NCBI GenBank assembly: GCA_003194525.1
Contig: NBIV01000053.1
Span: 248,001 to 312,000, forward strand
DNA: 64,000 nt
Source: Gracilariopsis chorda
Taxonomy: Eukaryota; Rhodophyta; Florideophyceae; Gracilariales; Gracilariaceae
Reading direction: 5' to 3'
The notes beneath the pieces were generated by a model that was given only the letters and a program-made list of their open reading frames with translations, was not told the origin of the DNA and did no database searches. The position numbers and the translations under genes were made by a program. Position 1 is the stretch's first letter. The number at the start of each line of letters is the position of its first letter. This document shows, in pieces, positions 30,889-41,946 of the stretch.

Positions 30889-32466
30889 CTAAGGGTCCAC
30901 GGGGACTGGAGATGCGGTAGACGGAGAAGCAGCCGCACTGGCGGCCATATTCCAGCCATCTGGAGCAGCCACATGCTGGCCGGATCCGTCGAGATCGTCG
31001 ACCATCGCCGCTCCCGGGGCTACGGCCTCCTCCACCTCATCGGGGTCGTCATCCACCATTGGATCATCCTCGTAGGAACCGTGCCAGTCATCGGAAAACA
31101 TGAACCCAACCGGGTGGCCTCGCGGAACGGAGCGTGGTACATCGCGTAACGCTAGCGCGTGAGCCCGTGAAGTCACGGATACCTCCCAAGGGTCATAGAA
31201 GACGAAGTTGCCAGCGTTTGGATTTCTCCGGCCTGGAGAGCGATCATGCCTGGAAGGCTCACCGTCAGGGACGTTGGAGGCTGGGACTGTATCCCAGTTA
31301 ACCATATCGATGGTGTTCAGAAGGCACTGAAGCTCATCCACATTGGCTTCGGATCCCAGAGAGATATAGAGATCCAATCGGCGGATAACCTGGCGTAGGT
31401 GAGGAGGAATGTACCACAGACGGTTCTTGTCGTACACCTCCCAAAGGAGAAACGCGGCAACGCGAGCAGCCCATTCGGCGAGGAAGAGAGTCCAGTGACC
31501 GGAATCCGGATTGTTGATTAATCGTGAACCGATGTAGCTGAGGCACGGAGGCATCTCCGCAAAGCATCCCCTCGGGACTTCGAACCTGCTCCACCAATGG
31601 GGAAGAGGTACATACCGGCCGCGCATCGCGGATGGACGGAGCCTCTCGACCTCGAGATTTTGGTATGGTACCAGGAACCCGAAGCGGGAGCGCGCCTTTC
31701 GCTCAAACCGGAGTCAGTCGAAGAAGGATCCGCGATGATTCGGACGACGAAGATATCGGAACTCTGCACGCAGAATTGGGCGCCTCCAGAGGAGCATCCC
31801 GGCTTCTATTGGAGTGGACCGGAACGGTGTAGATGGCTGGTAGGCAGCAAGGTTCTCGCAGTATGAGACTTCACCGTAGGTATGGTACCGCGAGAGGTCA
31901 AAGTTGTATTCCGTTGGTATCAGCTCATCTGGATAACTCGCGCGGGCGAGACGGTCGTAGGCGACCTTGGCCATCCCGGCACGAGCTTCATTCAGCGTCT
32001 CGAAACCATATCTGGTGCGCTTCCGTGCGAGGAACTGTGGCTCTACCGCGATACGCGTCCTCCAGTCGAAGGAGTCGACCAAATCCCGGCCTAGTCCCCC
32101 TGTGAGCTCGCCCTCCTCTACATAGGAGTCGATGAGGCCCGAGTCGGAAACCCATGTGGGGTGGAGCCAGGGCGCACGCGAAAAGAGGAGAGCGTCTTCC
32201 CGGGGGTTGCGGGCCCAAAGTGTCGATGGTGACACCCAGCCGGCGGCGGTCGCAGTGATCGGTACCGCTTGAGCGGAATTCCAGGCGGCGATACTCGGGG
32301 CGCCCGCAGGCGGGTTGTTCGGTAACGGAGTGTTGGTCATAGCAGAGAGGGGCGCAGGGTCTGTTGAAGAAGGTACTGCGGGCTGATCAGTTGTAACCGT
32401 GTTGGTACGGGGGACCGGTATCTCGGCGATTCCCTTGTCGGGACTATTTATACCCTTGCGCCTCAT
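30889..32466 (-). CDS. Long antisense frame in the 3' region of the gypsy element (one in-frame TGA)
   Basis: On the strand opposite to Gag-Pol, one frame stays open from ATG 32466 to 30889 (about 526 codons) apart from a single TGA at 31714-31716. It reaches to within 50 bp of the 3' LTR. The N-terminal third is Pro/Thr/Ala-rich. The middle holds aromatic- and Arg-rich motifs (SFDWRTRIAVE, GRYVPLPHWWSR, LWEVYDKNRLWYIPPHLRQV). The C-terminus is acidic (YEDDPMVDDDPDEVEE). No family is recognised. Antisense frames near the 3' LTR are known from some plant gypsy lineages and from some retroviruses. Here length and composition suggest real coding, but nothing shows expression. Confidence 0.55.
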
Positions 32467-32504
32467 CTCCCCACGCCTATACTCACGTTCGTTTTCGGCC
32501 CTTA

Positions 32505-32516
32505 AGGAGGGGGATG
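32505..32516 (+). promoter_or_regulatory. Polypurine tract before the 3' LTR
   Basis: aaggagggggatg lies directly before TGTAGTGCA, as expected for the plus-strand priming site. Confidence 0.7.
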
Positions 32517-33418
32517 TGTAGTGCAATACATTCCCGCGTACGGGCGATGGTAAAACTCATATCTGAGGTGTACTCGGTGCGAGCGATGAAGCGGGATGCA
32601 TGAATTTTAGCCCCCGTTTGCCGGGCTAATTAGCGGTCGGGTTACCCAGGGTGGTTATGGGAACATTCATATTTTGTGGTACTTGCCTGGCAAGGGTGGT
32701 GGACACGTGGCTACAGCCCTGGCCAGGGGGCCCAAAATGGCTACTTATTTTAGTGTAGTTTAGGGGTTAATTTTACTTAGGCTAGTGCACTACCTACTGT
32801 ACTGCACTGACCTAGTACTTGAGCGTCGGCCGCACGACGGCGAGCTCACTAAGAAAAGAAGACCGAGAGTTCGGCTCTGACTCTATTCGCCATGCGAAGT
32901 GTCTAACTCCTCGCGGAGGTACACCGCTTGCCCGGTAGTTTCACCCGACTCGCACCACCGAGGAGACCGTGCTCGTCGTACCCAGTGGGTTGTGACCACT
33001 CGTGGTATTCATTGTTGTCGTGTGACCGCCCGTACTGGCCCTATCTCCGCCCCAGTTTTGGGTATTGATATTACCGACGTGTGTCGTGAGACCGTGAGAC
33101 CATCTCTTCCCCTCATATCCCCTAACCGCCGCGCGGTGCGTGTTCGTGTGTGTGTATCGGCACCCCCTCCGGGGTCTGTTCCCGCTTCTCGCACGCCCCC
33201 GTCGGGTGGTCCCTTTCCCTCTTTTGCTCCCCTGCTCGCAGGCTACTTCCGTACCGACCCGTTCTAACCCCTAAACCTCCGAGGTACATCCAGGCTCCCG
33301 ACGGAGTTACACCCGTCATACGGGACACGGAGGGCTCTACCCAGCTGGGCCTACCTCTCCAAGAGAGCAAGGCTTCGAGCTGCCTTGGGTGCCTTTCCCA
33401 CACCGGGATTGCACCAAA
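32517..33418 (+). repeat. 3' LTR of the 11.4 kb gypsy element
   Basis: 902 bp, matching 21995-22897. The terminal CACA of the 5' copy reads CAAA here. Confidence 0.92.
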
Positions 33419-33798
33419 TTTGGGATTCCGTGAAACAGGAATGCAGAATGCATAGCTTGGCGCAGTGCGTTGTTTTATCTGAAAGAGAAAGATATGTTTG
33501 AAACTCCCCAAGAGATGTGGCCGTGGGGTAAGGTGTCGTTCATAATTCTCGTAACCTCGAAAAAGTCGTTGGCATAGTTGTTTTGTTCCTGTATACCAGT
33601 AGCAATTGTGAGAATGTTGAGATCGAAGATGATATCATTGGGATTACACTACACATCTTCCACAGGGATCTTGTATGCCCTTGAGCATATTCTGAATTTG
33701 TCATCCCGGGTTGCCGCCTGCCCATATTCATCGAAAGCCAAAACGACTACTGCAGCTCCGTAGCGTTTCAAGAGCTTTGAGTGATGAATGAACTCATC
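33419..33798 (-). pseudogene. metH/MTR (pseudogene): Cobalamin-dependent methionine synthase fragment, 5' portion
   Basis: The minus strand encodes the core of the methyltetrahydrofolate-binding (pterin-binding) domain: [40 protein letters not shown], then a [48 protein letters not shown], then a TAA, and LRQAMHSAFLFHGIP at the insertion point. The reading resumes at 21994 with NGLDMCIVNAG. Target duplication tttgg (33419-33423) flanks the element. Upstream of 33798 the sequence stops resembling methionine synthase, so the fragment is truncated there too. Confidence 0.92.
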
Positions 33799-35226
33799 TA
33801 AGGTCGTTAAACTCGTCCAGGCAATCGGTCAGCTTGCCAGTTGCAGACCTGGGTGGAAAGTCGTGAAAAGGCCCCCTTCCAACTGCACGTATGCATTCGG
33901 TCACGAGCTTGTTGTCAGAAGAAGATCCAACCGCCATTTCCCTGAATTTCTTCCCTCGAATTAAGAGCTCCAAAGTAGCCTCTGGACAGGGAGTTTTTCA
34001 AGGTTTTCTCGGATGAATACGCTTGGATTGGATGATGGTGCGAGCTACGCGCCGGATCTTTTGTCTGATCTCACAGATGATATGAGGATTGGGCGAAAGG
34101 ACGTCGTCAATGGTTTCTAAGGCAGCCATGTGGTACATGGGAAGCGCCTTGTCATGGTGTAATCCTTAACCGACGATCTCTAGAGGGTGAATGAAGAGGT
34201 GCAGAGAAGAAGGCGATAGTCGTGGGAAACGGAACGCTTCAGCGTTTGAAGACAACTACGGGACCTAATACTTTCTTCATATCATATGTAGCACAGTGAG
34301 TGTAGCGCGGCTACTGGTTTGCAGTTCGTGGCTACGGTATAGGAGTAAGAATTATAGGTTGTTCGGGTTCTTAGCAAACCCCTCCGCTACGAAGAATTAA
34401 TGTATGCATGTTCGTAGAAGAGAGGGAGATGTATTTCTAGCACTAACAAATAGAGAACAGTAGAGCACAAAATGTTGAGGTGCCCATTTGAGAGTCGGGC
34501 CAGACGCCAAGAACTATCTCCATTGAGCGAAAAGAAGGACATGGATGTTGGCAGCTTAATTCAACAGTGGCCCTCAGAGGTTTTAGCTTTGCTGAGGAAA
34601 GAGAGCTTGTCGCAGAAGAAGACTCTACCAGGTCGTCGAAAAAAGGGGCTTGCGCCAAAAGCATATAATACAACCCAGAAAGAGCCTCAAACGTCTATTG
34701 AAGATAAGATACTTCTTGTTGCGTGCCACTGGTGGGGAATTTCGCATCATTTCTTTCTGTTCGTAGATCTTCGACTTGTATTAGGTGTTGTATTCATTAC
34801 AAACGTCAAACTCTTGACCCGAACTACACGTCCGGTCGTACTACTGACGGTACCAAAGGTACCAACCTCTGCTTTGGGCGTAGTCTTCGACTGAAACCTT
34901 TCCCTCCTCCATTTCGCACTGTTTTCTTGTTTAGTGGAATGGTTGCCACACTTCAACACTCGCATCGAGTCTCATCACGTGCCCTCTGCGACACAATGGC
35001 TTTTATCATGGAATCCACACAGGAGTAGATATTAGGTCATATAGAAGCCACTCAGCCTGATACGAGCACCACGCCTTGGAAGGTTAAAAAGCAGCACTAG
35101 TAGTTGTATTCAGATCTTCCACAACACCATACTCAGAAACGTTAACATGGTAGGTCTTTGCCATCGGAATCGCCTACAGTGTCTCACAATCCGTGCAGAT
35201 TGAGCCTAATCAAGTGAATCGCACAT
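33799..35226. other. No gene confidently recognised
   Basis: About 1.4 kb. On the minus strand near 33810-34140 there are two short protein-like stretches (around LPMYHMAALETIDDVL and LIRGKKFREMAVGSS) that may be another decayed gene. I do not recognise them. The plus-strand frame 34472-34894 has no family resemblance. Confidence 0.4.
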
Positions 35227-38200
35227 TCATGAAACGGTCTCTGTCAAATACTCAAACCCATGAAACTCAGCTACACTCCGAAGAGCTTGCAGATGCTTCC
35301 TCACTCAGCAGCTATCCGTCATCAATTCTAATGGGCTTCTAGTGGAAGAACAGTGAGATGTCATATTGTCTCTTTTCACCATCTGACACTTCCTACATAT
35401 TAAATCCTGAACCTGGTACGACTTGTAAACCTTCTGGGCAATTCTCGCCAGGTGCAGTTCGATTTGCCTCACATCGTAGGAATTCCCGCAGTACTCGCAA
35501 GCCCAAGGCAGCTTCTTGTGATGCCCAGACGCGTCCTGTGACTCTTCCCCATGGTCATGCGACCACAATCTGGAGTTCCTGGCAACGTTCAAGTTGACAA
35601 CTGCATTGCAGTAGGTACATATCACATCTTGAAGCAGCACTGGAAGCGCAGGATCGAAAAACTGAGCTTCCGTTGCGAATTCCCGAACGCCAAGCATTTG
35701 CAAAAGATTCCGACGCATGTCTGCAACTTCCTCAGTTGATGTCGAATCCATTGAAAGGACGTGACACAAAGATCGAACAAATTCTAGCGCAGGATTTCGG
35801 TTCCTGCCTGTCACAGTTGTGAGGGCCGACGGGACACGAGGAAAAGTAAAGGATGGAGACTTTTCTCGCATTTCATGTACCTTCTGTTTCAGTTGAGTGG
35901 TTAGGCTTCTAACCAGCGACTTCACTTTTTCAGGAAATCCATCTCCCCTCGGTCTCAAGCGGCGCTTCTTCGATTTCGGTTCGTCGTGCTCACTTTGTTC
36001 TGAGCAGTCCAGGTCCATGCTAGCCTCCATCTCTTCTGTTCGCAGTCTCTTCACCATTGGTCGTTGAATGAACTCTTCTACGACCTGTGTCCACAATACC
36101 ACGATCGGTAGGGGAAGATAACGCGGGAAATCCCATTCCATTCGCACCAATGGAATATCCTGACTAGTGTATACTCGTCGCCTGTTTGAACTTAACGCTT
36201 GTGCCTCTGCAAACTCTCCATTCAGGATTTGAGACTTTTCTGGTGCAGACAGTGCACCATACTTGAAACGATCCACAAAAAACAGACCAGCGTATACCTC
36301 TATTACTGGATGAAACCTTAAGTGATGAAATAGAGGCTTTTCCTTCACATTCTTCTCGAGGAACCCTGCGTAACGCAGTCCTTCAATTGTTAGAGTCTTC
36401 GGAGTGGCCACTAAGAGTCTAGAGGACGATGCATATACTACGGAGGTCCCCAGATTCCTGAGTTCCCCGATCAATTGCCGAAACACCTTCTTGACTAACC
36501 AGCCCAAGAACCTGGCTAGTGCAGCATCGTACAATACTGAGGATCCTGATCCAGTCCAGCGATTCAAGTGATGTAAAAGGCTACGAGGGATAGCGGCAGC
36601 TTCAGGGCTTGCTTCTTGCGAAGCCGTTTTGTCCCAGCTTCTCGCAAAATCCTTGAGAAAGCGAAAAGCTGGTGCCGATGATGCCATTTCATCTAGTGGT
36701 GCCATTCGTTTTCCAACCACACCTTCATTGCCAAACGATTTATTTGATCTCGAGAAAGTAGCCGCTGTTCTCAGAGCTTTAGAGCTTCCCTCCGCGACTG
36801 CATCGAATGCAAGGTCAGTTCCTTCAACTTGGTTAACATATGATGAAGAAAGAATGGTAGCTATAGATAGATTAGTCAACTCAGTATCTACACACACAGT
36901 ACGAATTGGAGTACACGATCTCTGGAACTGATGGCAGTACGTTTTGTAGGTGGTTTTCATATTCTTCAACACCACTCAGGTCTGGCTGAGAGGCATTAGA
37001 AGCCCACAGAATGTGGTCCCTGTTGATTAACTCTCGGCCTACCAGCACGTCAAGGGCCTGGAAATAGACATCTGTCAAAGACATATTCCCAATTGGAATT
37101 CCAGCGAACCTGGATAGAAGTAGTTGGTTCGGAAGCCAATCTTGAACATCTGCAAATCTCGAAAAAGCTGTGGACGCTGCACGGTTTTCCCAGGCAATGA
37201 GCATATAGTGGCCGTCCTCGGCGTTGCCTGGGACTCGAATGACAGGATAGCCTGGAACAGCTGGAACGCCCTCTTCAAGAGCGGACACGTTCGTGTAGAG
37301 AGACTCCGTCTTCTCCTTTGAACCAAACATGGCACTTGTTGCAATAGCCGTGTCCATCGCTGGCCATTGGGCAATCAGCATAGTTTTCAAACCAATGGAC
37401 CGTAGTTTATCTGACATCCGTAATCCGTCTCGCAAGTTTGACAACAGGCGTTGTAATTCACCGCAAGCCTCTTGCCGAGTCTTCACAATCGTTGTAGAAA
37501 ATGTTGGGCCCTTTCGCAGAGTGGAGGCTCTGCGTTTTTCATTCGGTTCGTCTGGGTTGCTTCCATCACGTGTTGAGTGGGGATTTGCGCTCCCAGGCTT
37601 TCCCCTCGTTTGAACAATACTTCTCCAAAGTCATTTGAGATTGATCCCGACTGCTTCTGTGGGTATGACAACTACAACATGTGCCAGTTTCGCATCTGGT
37701 GCTCCCAATACGTATAAAGCCCTTGAAAGTCCATCTACAGCATGAGACCCGTAGAGGAAGGATCACGTTTTCCGACTCGCTTCTAGACTTTTGAAGATAG
37801 GGTGTAGCTTCTGCGCTCTTAGGTTCAATATCATCAAGGCTAAGCCCCCGCCTTAGGAGCTTTTTCGATGTCGTATTTGCAACAAATAACTTGCGTGGCG
37901 CACAAAACGTACCAAGTGTGATGATGAATTCATATTCTAATGGTGTTTGTGTTCCAAACACACCATCCACCGCCCCTGCGTCATTAAGGAGGGATGTGAT
38001 GTCCTTATCGGTCTGCTGAAAACGTTCCTTACATACCTCCAAGCGAAAGAGGTGGTGAACCGGATGGGACCGTGGCAGCGTAACTCCGCGAATAGCACCG
38101 CAGGAAACACCTGGTATGGTCGGTGCACACGCTGACTTTAAACTAAAGAATAACACTATCTTAACGTGCAACGGAATACTGTACAGTTGTCCGCTCTCGA

Positions 38201-40473
38201 ATCGACCTGCCTCCTTCTTCGTTGGAAGCACCCAAAGCTGGTATTCTCCTGGAGACCCTGCTACCGAAGATACAGAAACGGTTTGCCAAATAACACCAGG
38301 ACCCAGCAAGGGAACCGTCTTGTTCTTGAAGAAAATATGCGGAAGCTTCTTTCTTTGAAAGTCAACAAAGAAGTTCTCCGGGGCGTAGTCAGGTAACGTG
38401 CCGTGATGTATCTTGGATCTCTTCCGAGGACCATTGATTCCGAACCTCTCCGCAAATGATTAGCCTCCATAGGGCTTATCCACATTGCTCTGTGAGTCTC
38501 TCCCTTCGTGCTCAGTATCACTCGCTTCATCTGTCCCTTGAACTGCATGAATTCGGCGCTTCTGCGCATACCGCTCAGTTCTGATCAAGCGTTGGGCTCG
38601 CCATATTCTTTTAGCATAGCGCAGCCATCCTGAGTAATCAGATCGAATGTCAGGATGTGAAGAACGTAAGAGATCTAGCATCCTGTTCCACGCTTCCGTT
38701 GCTTGCATGTTCGGATCTTCGACTTTTATTCGAAGTAGCAATTCGCCTGGATGCACTTCAGTTCTCTTCGCGATGTCCTGTGCTCTGCGTAGTGTCCTCG
38801 TCACGGCTGCCCGAGCTCGTCGTTGTGCGATTCTAGCAGAAGTCGATGACACGACTGGAAGATCCTCGATGTCTTCAATTGCTAGCTTGTCTTTATCTTC
38901 AGCTGCATCCCTGAGCGATTTCATAAAAACATGAGCACGATGTCACTTTGGAAGCGGACGGAAGAAGGAAGACAGTTTTTGCTGCTTCTGTACGTCAGTT
39001 AGTTCTCCACATTTCTTGAATAGCCAGGCCGAATACTTGATCCTAGTTACAGGATTATCAACCGCTTGAAGGGCAGCTGGAATACTGACTATCCTAAGTA
39101 TGGCGTTTGCAAGCCGTCCCTTGTAATAGTCCCATTCAAGAAGGTAGCGCAGAGCCAGCCCTTCGTTATCAGCACTCTTCGACCACTTCTTTAGCAAACG
39201 CCTCCGAACTACTTCTTTCTGAAACTCGAAGATCTTCACTGTAATAGCGCTCGAAGTCACCTGAGTGTCTTCAGGTTTTCTTCCGATAACATAAGGAGTG
39301 GCTAGAGCCTTGTCTTTGACAATAGCGGAACCAAGGAACTCTTGCATCCTACTGGCGCACGTAATTGCACAGCTTTTCTGTCCGTCCTGAATGTACTCTT
39401 GTAACGGCTTGTTCATGTTGTTTTTTTCAACAAGCAATTATAAGAGCTGAGCGTCTGATAGTCCTTCCCACTTCGATGTCAGGATATCAAGCCATTTGTT
39501 ACAAGTGATCTCAACCTCTTTGTAGCACTCGAAATTTGATCCACCCTCAAGGAAACGGCCAAAGATTTCCTTCTCAAACTCTTTGATTAGTTTCAGCTCT
39601 CCTCTTCTCTTGATTTCGAAGCCCTTGAGTTCTGCCAGAGAACCGTCGTCGTTGAAAACTGCGTAGCGTCTCTTGATACTCTTTCCTTCCTCCAGAGATG
39701 CGGGAAGCACCATCGCACGGTAAGGACCGTCTACTTCGAACATAATTGAACATTCCGTCCTTTGCTCATACTCCAATGTCTCAGCATCTACCAAGTCCTG
39801 ATATTGATGGTTGCTGAAATTTGCGGCTACGTCTGCGTTGAATACGGAGCAGATGTAGTTAAAATAGCATTTCTTTCCAGACTTGGTCGTGAACGAGAAG
39901 TTTTCTTGGAAAGATGTCGGCAACACACACCAGATACCATCTGTGTCAAGCGGAAGAGGGAGCCCAACCTTTTCAATGAACTCCCGCGCACGACGAATGA
40001 TTAGACCCCCGGTGTTTTTTACGATCCCAGCCATTTCCATAGAATACCAACGGGCACCTTTCCTCATGACATATCCGTAGAATGAGTTCAGGATACGTTT
40101 ATGGAGCCAACTGCAGGGAATCGTATAATACCACAAGCTTTTCATCACATTTCAGGGCTTCCATATCCCCTGACTCCTTAGCTTCCACCTTGAGCTTCTT
40201 TTGCTTCTTCAGGAGAGCTTTTTGTTCGTATCGACGGTCACGGAAAGCACGCACGGTATCCACGTAGAATGGATTTTCTCGTTGCTCAATGGTCGCAGTT
40301 TTCGGCTCGACCCGGGTGTCTAGCGTCTTCCTGTAGTTTTTTCGACAATAATCTGATAGGGCGGACATGTCGTTGAGATGAATGGTTGAAATATTTGCGA
40401 CAGTGTCTACAAAACGTTTTCGAAGAGAGATGTGGACTTCGCAAAGGAGGTGTGGATAGGTGGCGAGATACAT
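35227..40473 (-). pseudogene. POLE (pseudogene): DNA polymerase epsilon catalytic subunit, N-terminally truncated pseudogene
   Basis: About 1,700 codons, co-linear with the polymerase epsilon large subunit from the polymerase palm to the C-terminus. Blocks in order: [20 protein letters not shown] and RAFRDRRYE (40473-40099); a one-base insertion near 40104; [20 protein letters not shown] and [10 protein letters not shown] (catalytic Asp motif; 40148-39438); TAA at 39438-39440; DWDYYKGRLANAILRI; TGA near 38943; further shifts near 38.4, 37.5 and 36.9 kb; the inactive second polymerase-like half; then the C-terminal cysteine modules (CTYC...CEYC and CRKCQMV). A TGA at 35305 cuts off the last 25 codons, which end at 35227. 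The N-terminal exonuclease half is absent. Intact motifs between breaks suggest decay is not very old. No intron signals coincide with the breaks. Confidence 0.93.
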
Positions 40474-40524
40474 GTACGGGCGGGATAAAATTGTGGTACG
40501 GAAGTCCGATACGGCGGAATCTTC

Positions 40525-40655
40525 GGATAGGAATTGCTAGCTTGTCTGTATCGGCAGCTGCACCTCTGAAATATTTCATAGAAACCTGAGCACGATATTG
40601 CTTAGAAACCGAGGGGCAGAAGAAAGATAGTTTCTACTGCTTCCGAAAGGTTAGT
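40525..40655 (-). repeat. Out-of-place duplicate of a polymerase epsilon segment
   Basis: 40525-40655 is clearly similar, in the same orientation, to 38880-39006 of the same pseudogene (shared aattgctagcttgtct, cagctgca, tttcat, gagcacgat, agaagaa, tgcttc and ttagtta blocks). It lies upstream of the truncated end of the gene, where this part does not belong. That implies a duplication or join of two pseudogene copies at about 40480-40520. Confidence 0.8.
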
Positions 40656-41946
40656 TAGAGTTACAAAGAAGATACTCACAAGGTTGTGTTTCAGTAGCTC
40701 TATATACCGGAGGACGTTTTAGTCCAAGCTGCTTAACGATCCGAATCATTTCGGCTCTCTTCCTTGACTCCGGCGGTACAGCATGCGCTCTGTGATTGTT
40801 TCCGTTGTTCCTGGCACAGAACGCGTACCATTCATCAGACTGTTGCTTCACTAAACGTAGATCAGCATCTGAGTATTCAAACGTCCTATAAGCTGTATCC
40901 TTTGAAATCAAGAAGTTATGGAGCTTCATGCATAAAACGAAAATCCGAGTGCTTTTCTCTAGGCCGAATAGCAAATCACTTTTCAGTATTCTCCACTTCG
41001 ATACCAAAACTCCAAATGCTTGTTCCACGATAATTCTCAATGACGACAGAAAATAGTTGAAATGAACCTCGTCCTCTCCAGCTTTGGAGCTTGGAACTGT
41101 TGTGATCAACACCTCTGAACAGGTGAATGCTTCATCGCCTACAATCCAATGACCTGTAGAAAGTCCTTTCTCTTTCAGAAACCGCCCAAGCTCGGATACG
41201 TTGTGACAGAGAGAGTCATGGGTGGATCCAACACACTTGATGGATACAGAGAGGAACTTATAGTCGAAAGATACCAAGGCCTGTACAGGCAGTGCATAAT
41301 AACCTTTTCTCCAATAGAACGGCGCAGGATTGTGACACTTTTCGGGCTTCTTGATGGGAATTAGAATGCCATCGAGCGCACCTATGCAACCGGTCAAAGG
41401 ACTTGGTATGCATCGAAATGTCTTAAATCCTTCCGCAAGCCTTCTTATTTCTTCTTCGGATTCAGGCAGTCCGTCAATCTTCAATCTTTTTCCAATAACT
41501 CCAGACGTCTCATGAAAAATATGATACACAGATGAGAATCCAATTCTGTGTGAGTGGGCAATGGCTTGGTATTTTCCTCCTGATAGCACACGAAGAGTTA
41601 TTCCAAGCCGTACATCTGGAGCAGTGACTACATTACCCAGTCTTCGTGCAGATTCGAAGTCCTTTGTGAGGTCTAACTGTACAATTTCTAAAAGACTGAC
41701 AAAGATTGCTCGTGTCATTCGGAACAGTCTTTCCAAACATCGTGCGGTGTAGCCAAATCCTAGTTGTTCGTCGTTTCGAGGATTTGTTTCACGCAATCTG
41801 GGAAGCAACGATGGAGTCTTTCTTCCCAACTTCGGTTTTTGGATTGTTTTTGCTAGAGTAAAACATCCAAGCAAGAGTGCTTCATTAAGATTCAAGAGGG
41901 CGGCTATTTGCAGTGATCGACGACGCTTGGTGTTCGTTTTGGTCAT
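40651..41946 (-). CDS. Intact PIF/Harbinger-type (HARBI1-like) transposase
   Basis: 431 residues from ATG 41946 (MTKTNTKRRR; the frame is open slightly further, but this is the first ATG) to the stop at 40651. N-terminal helical region with a DNA-binding-like helix (LGITLRVLSGGKYQAIAHSH); DDE superfamily-4 catalytic motifs GALDGILIP (Asp192), VGDEAF (Asp271) and IVEQAFGVLVSKW (Glu309); and the KLHNFLI motif after it. No stops. No partner Myb-like gene and no terminal inverted repeats are visible. It could be a recently arrived element or a retained (domesticated) gene. Its 3' end overlaps the duplicated polymerase epsilon scrap, so the element's border is unusually tight or rearranged. Confidence 0.88.
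   Translation of the reverse strand: MTKTNTKRRRSLQIAALLNLNEALLLGCFTLAKTIQKPKLGRKTPSLLPRLRETNPRNDEQLGFGYTARCLERLFRMTRAIFVSLLEIVQLDLTKDFESARRLGNVVTAPDVRLGITLRVLSGGKYQAIAHSHRIGFSSVYHIFHETSGVIGKRLKIDGLPESEEEIRRLAEGFKTFRCIPSPLTGCIGALDGILIPIKKPEKCHNPAPFYWRKGYYALPVQALVSFDYKFLSVSIKCVGSTHDSLCHNVSELGRFLKEKGLSTGHWIVGDEAFTCSEVLITTVPSSKAGEDEVHFNYFLSSLRIIVEQAFGVLVSKWRILKSDLLFGLEKSTRIFVLCMKLHNFLISKDTAYRTFEYSDADLRLVKQQSDEWYAFCARNNGNNHRAHAVPPESRKRAEMIRIVKQLGLKRPPVYRATETQPCEYLLCNSN

Larger units (their letters stand above)
21995..33418 (+). mobile_element. Large Ty3/gypsy element (11.4 kb) with antisense frame, inserted in methionine synthase
   Basis: LTRs at 21995-22897 and 32517-33418, a 5-bp target duplication (tttgg) and the order PBS - Gag - protease - RT - RNase H - integrase - chromodomain. 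LTR copies differ at roughly eight or nine sites in 900 by eye (about 1 percent), so it is fairly young but older than the 868-6462 element. Unusual parts are a 0.7 kb gap between Pol and the chromodomain and a 1.6 kb region with a long antisense frame before the 3' LTR. Related elements are the one at 58885-64000 and the solo LTR at 19698-20459. Confidence 0.93.

Noticed and set aside
35227..40473. Introns as the explanation for the polymerase epsilon frame breaks
   Set aside because: At 40104 a single base is added between two conserved residues, and at 39438 and 38943 the frame simply contains stop codons with conserved sequence on both sides. No GT-AG pair fits.
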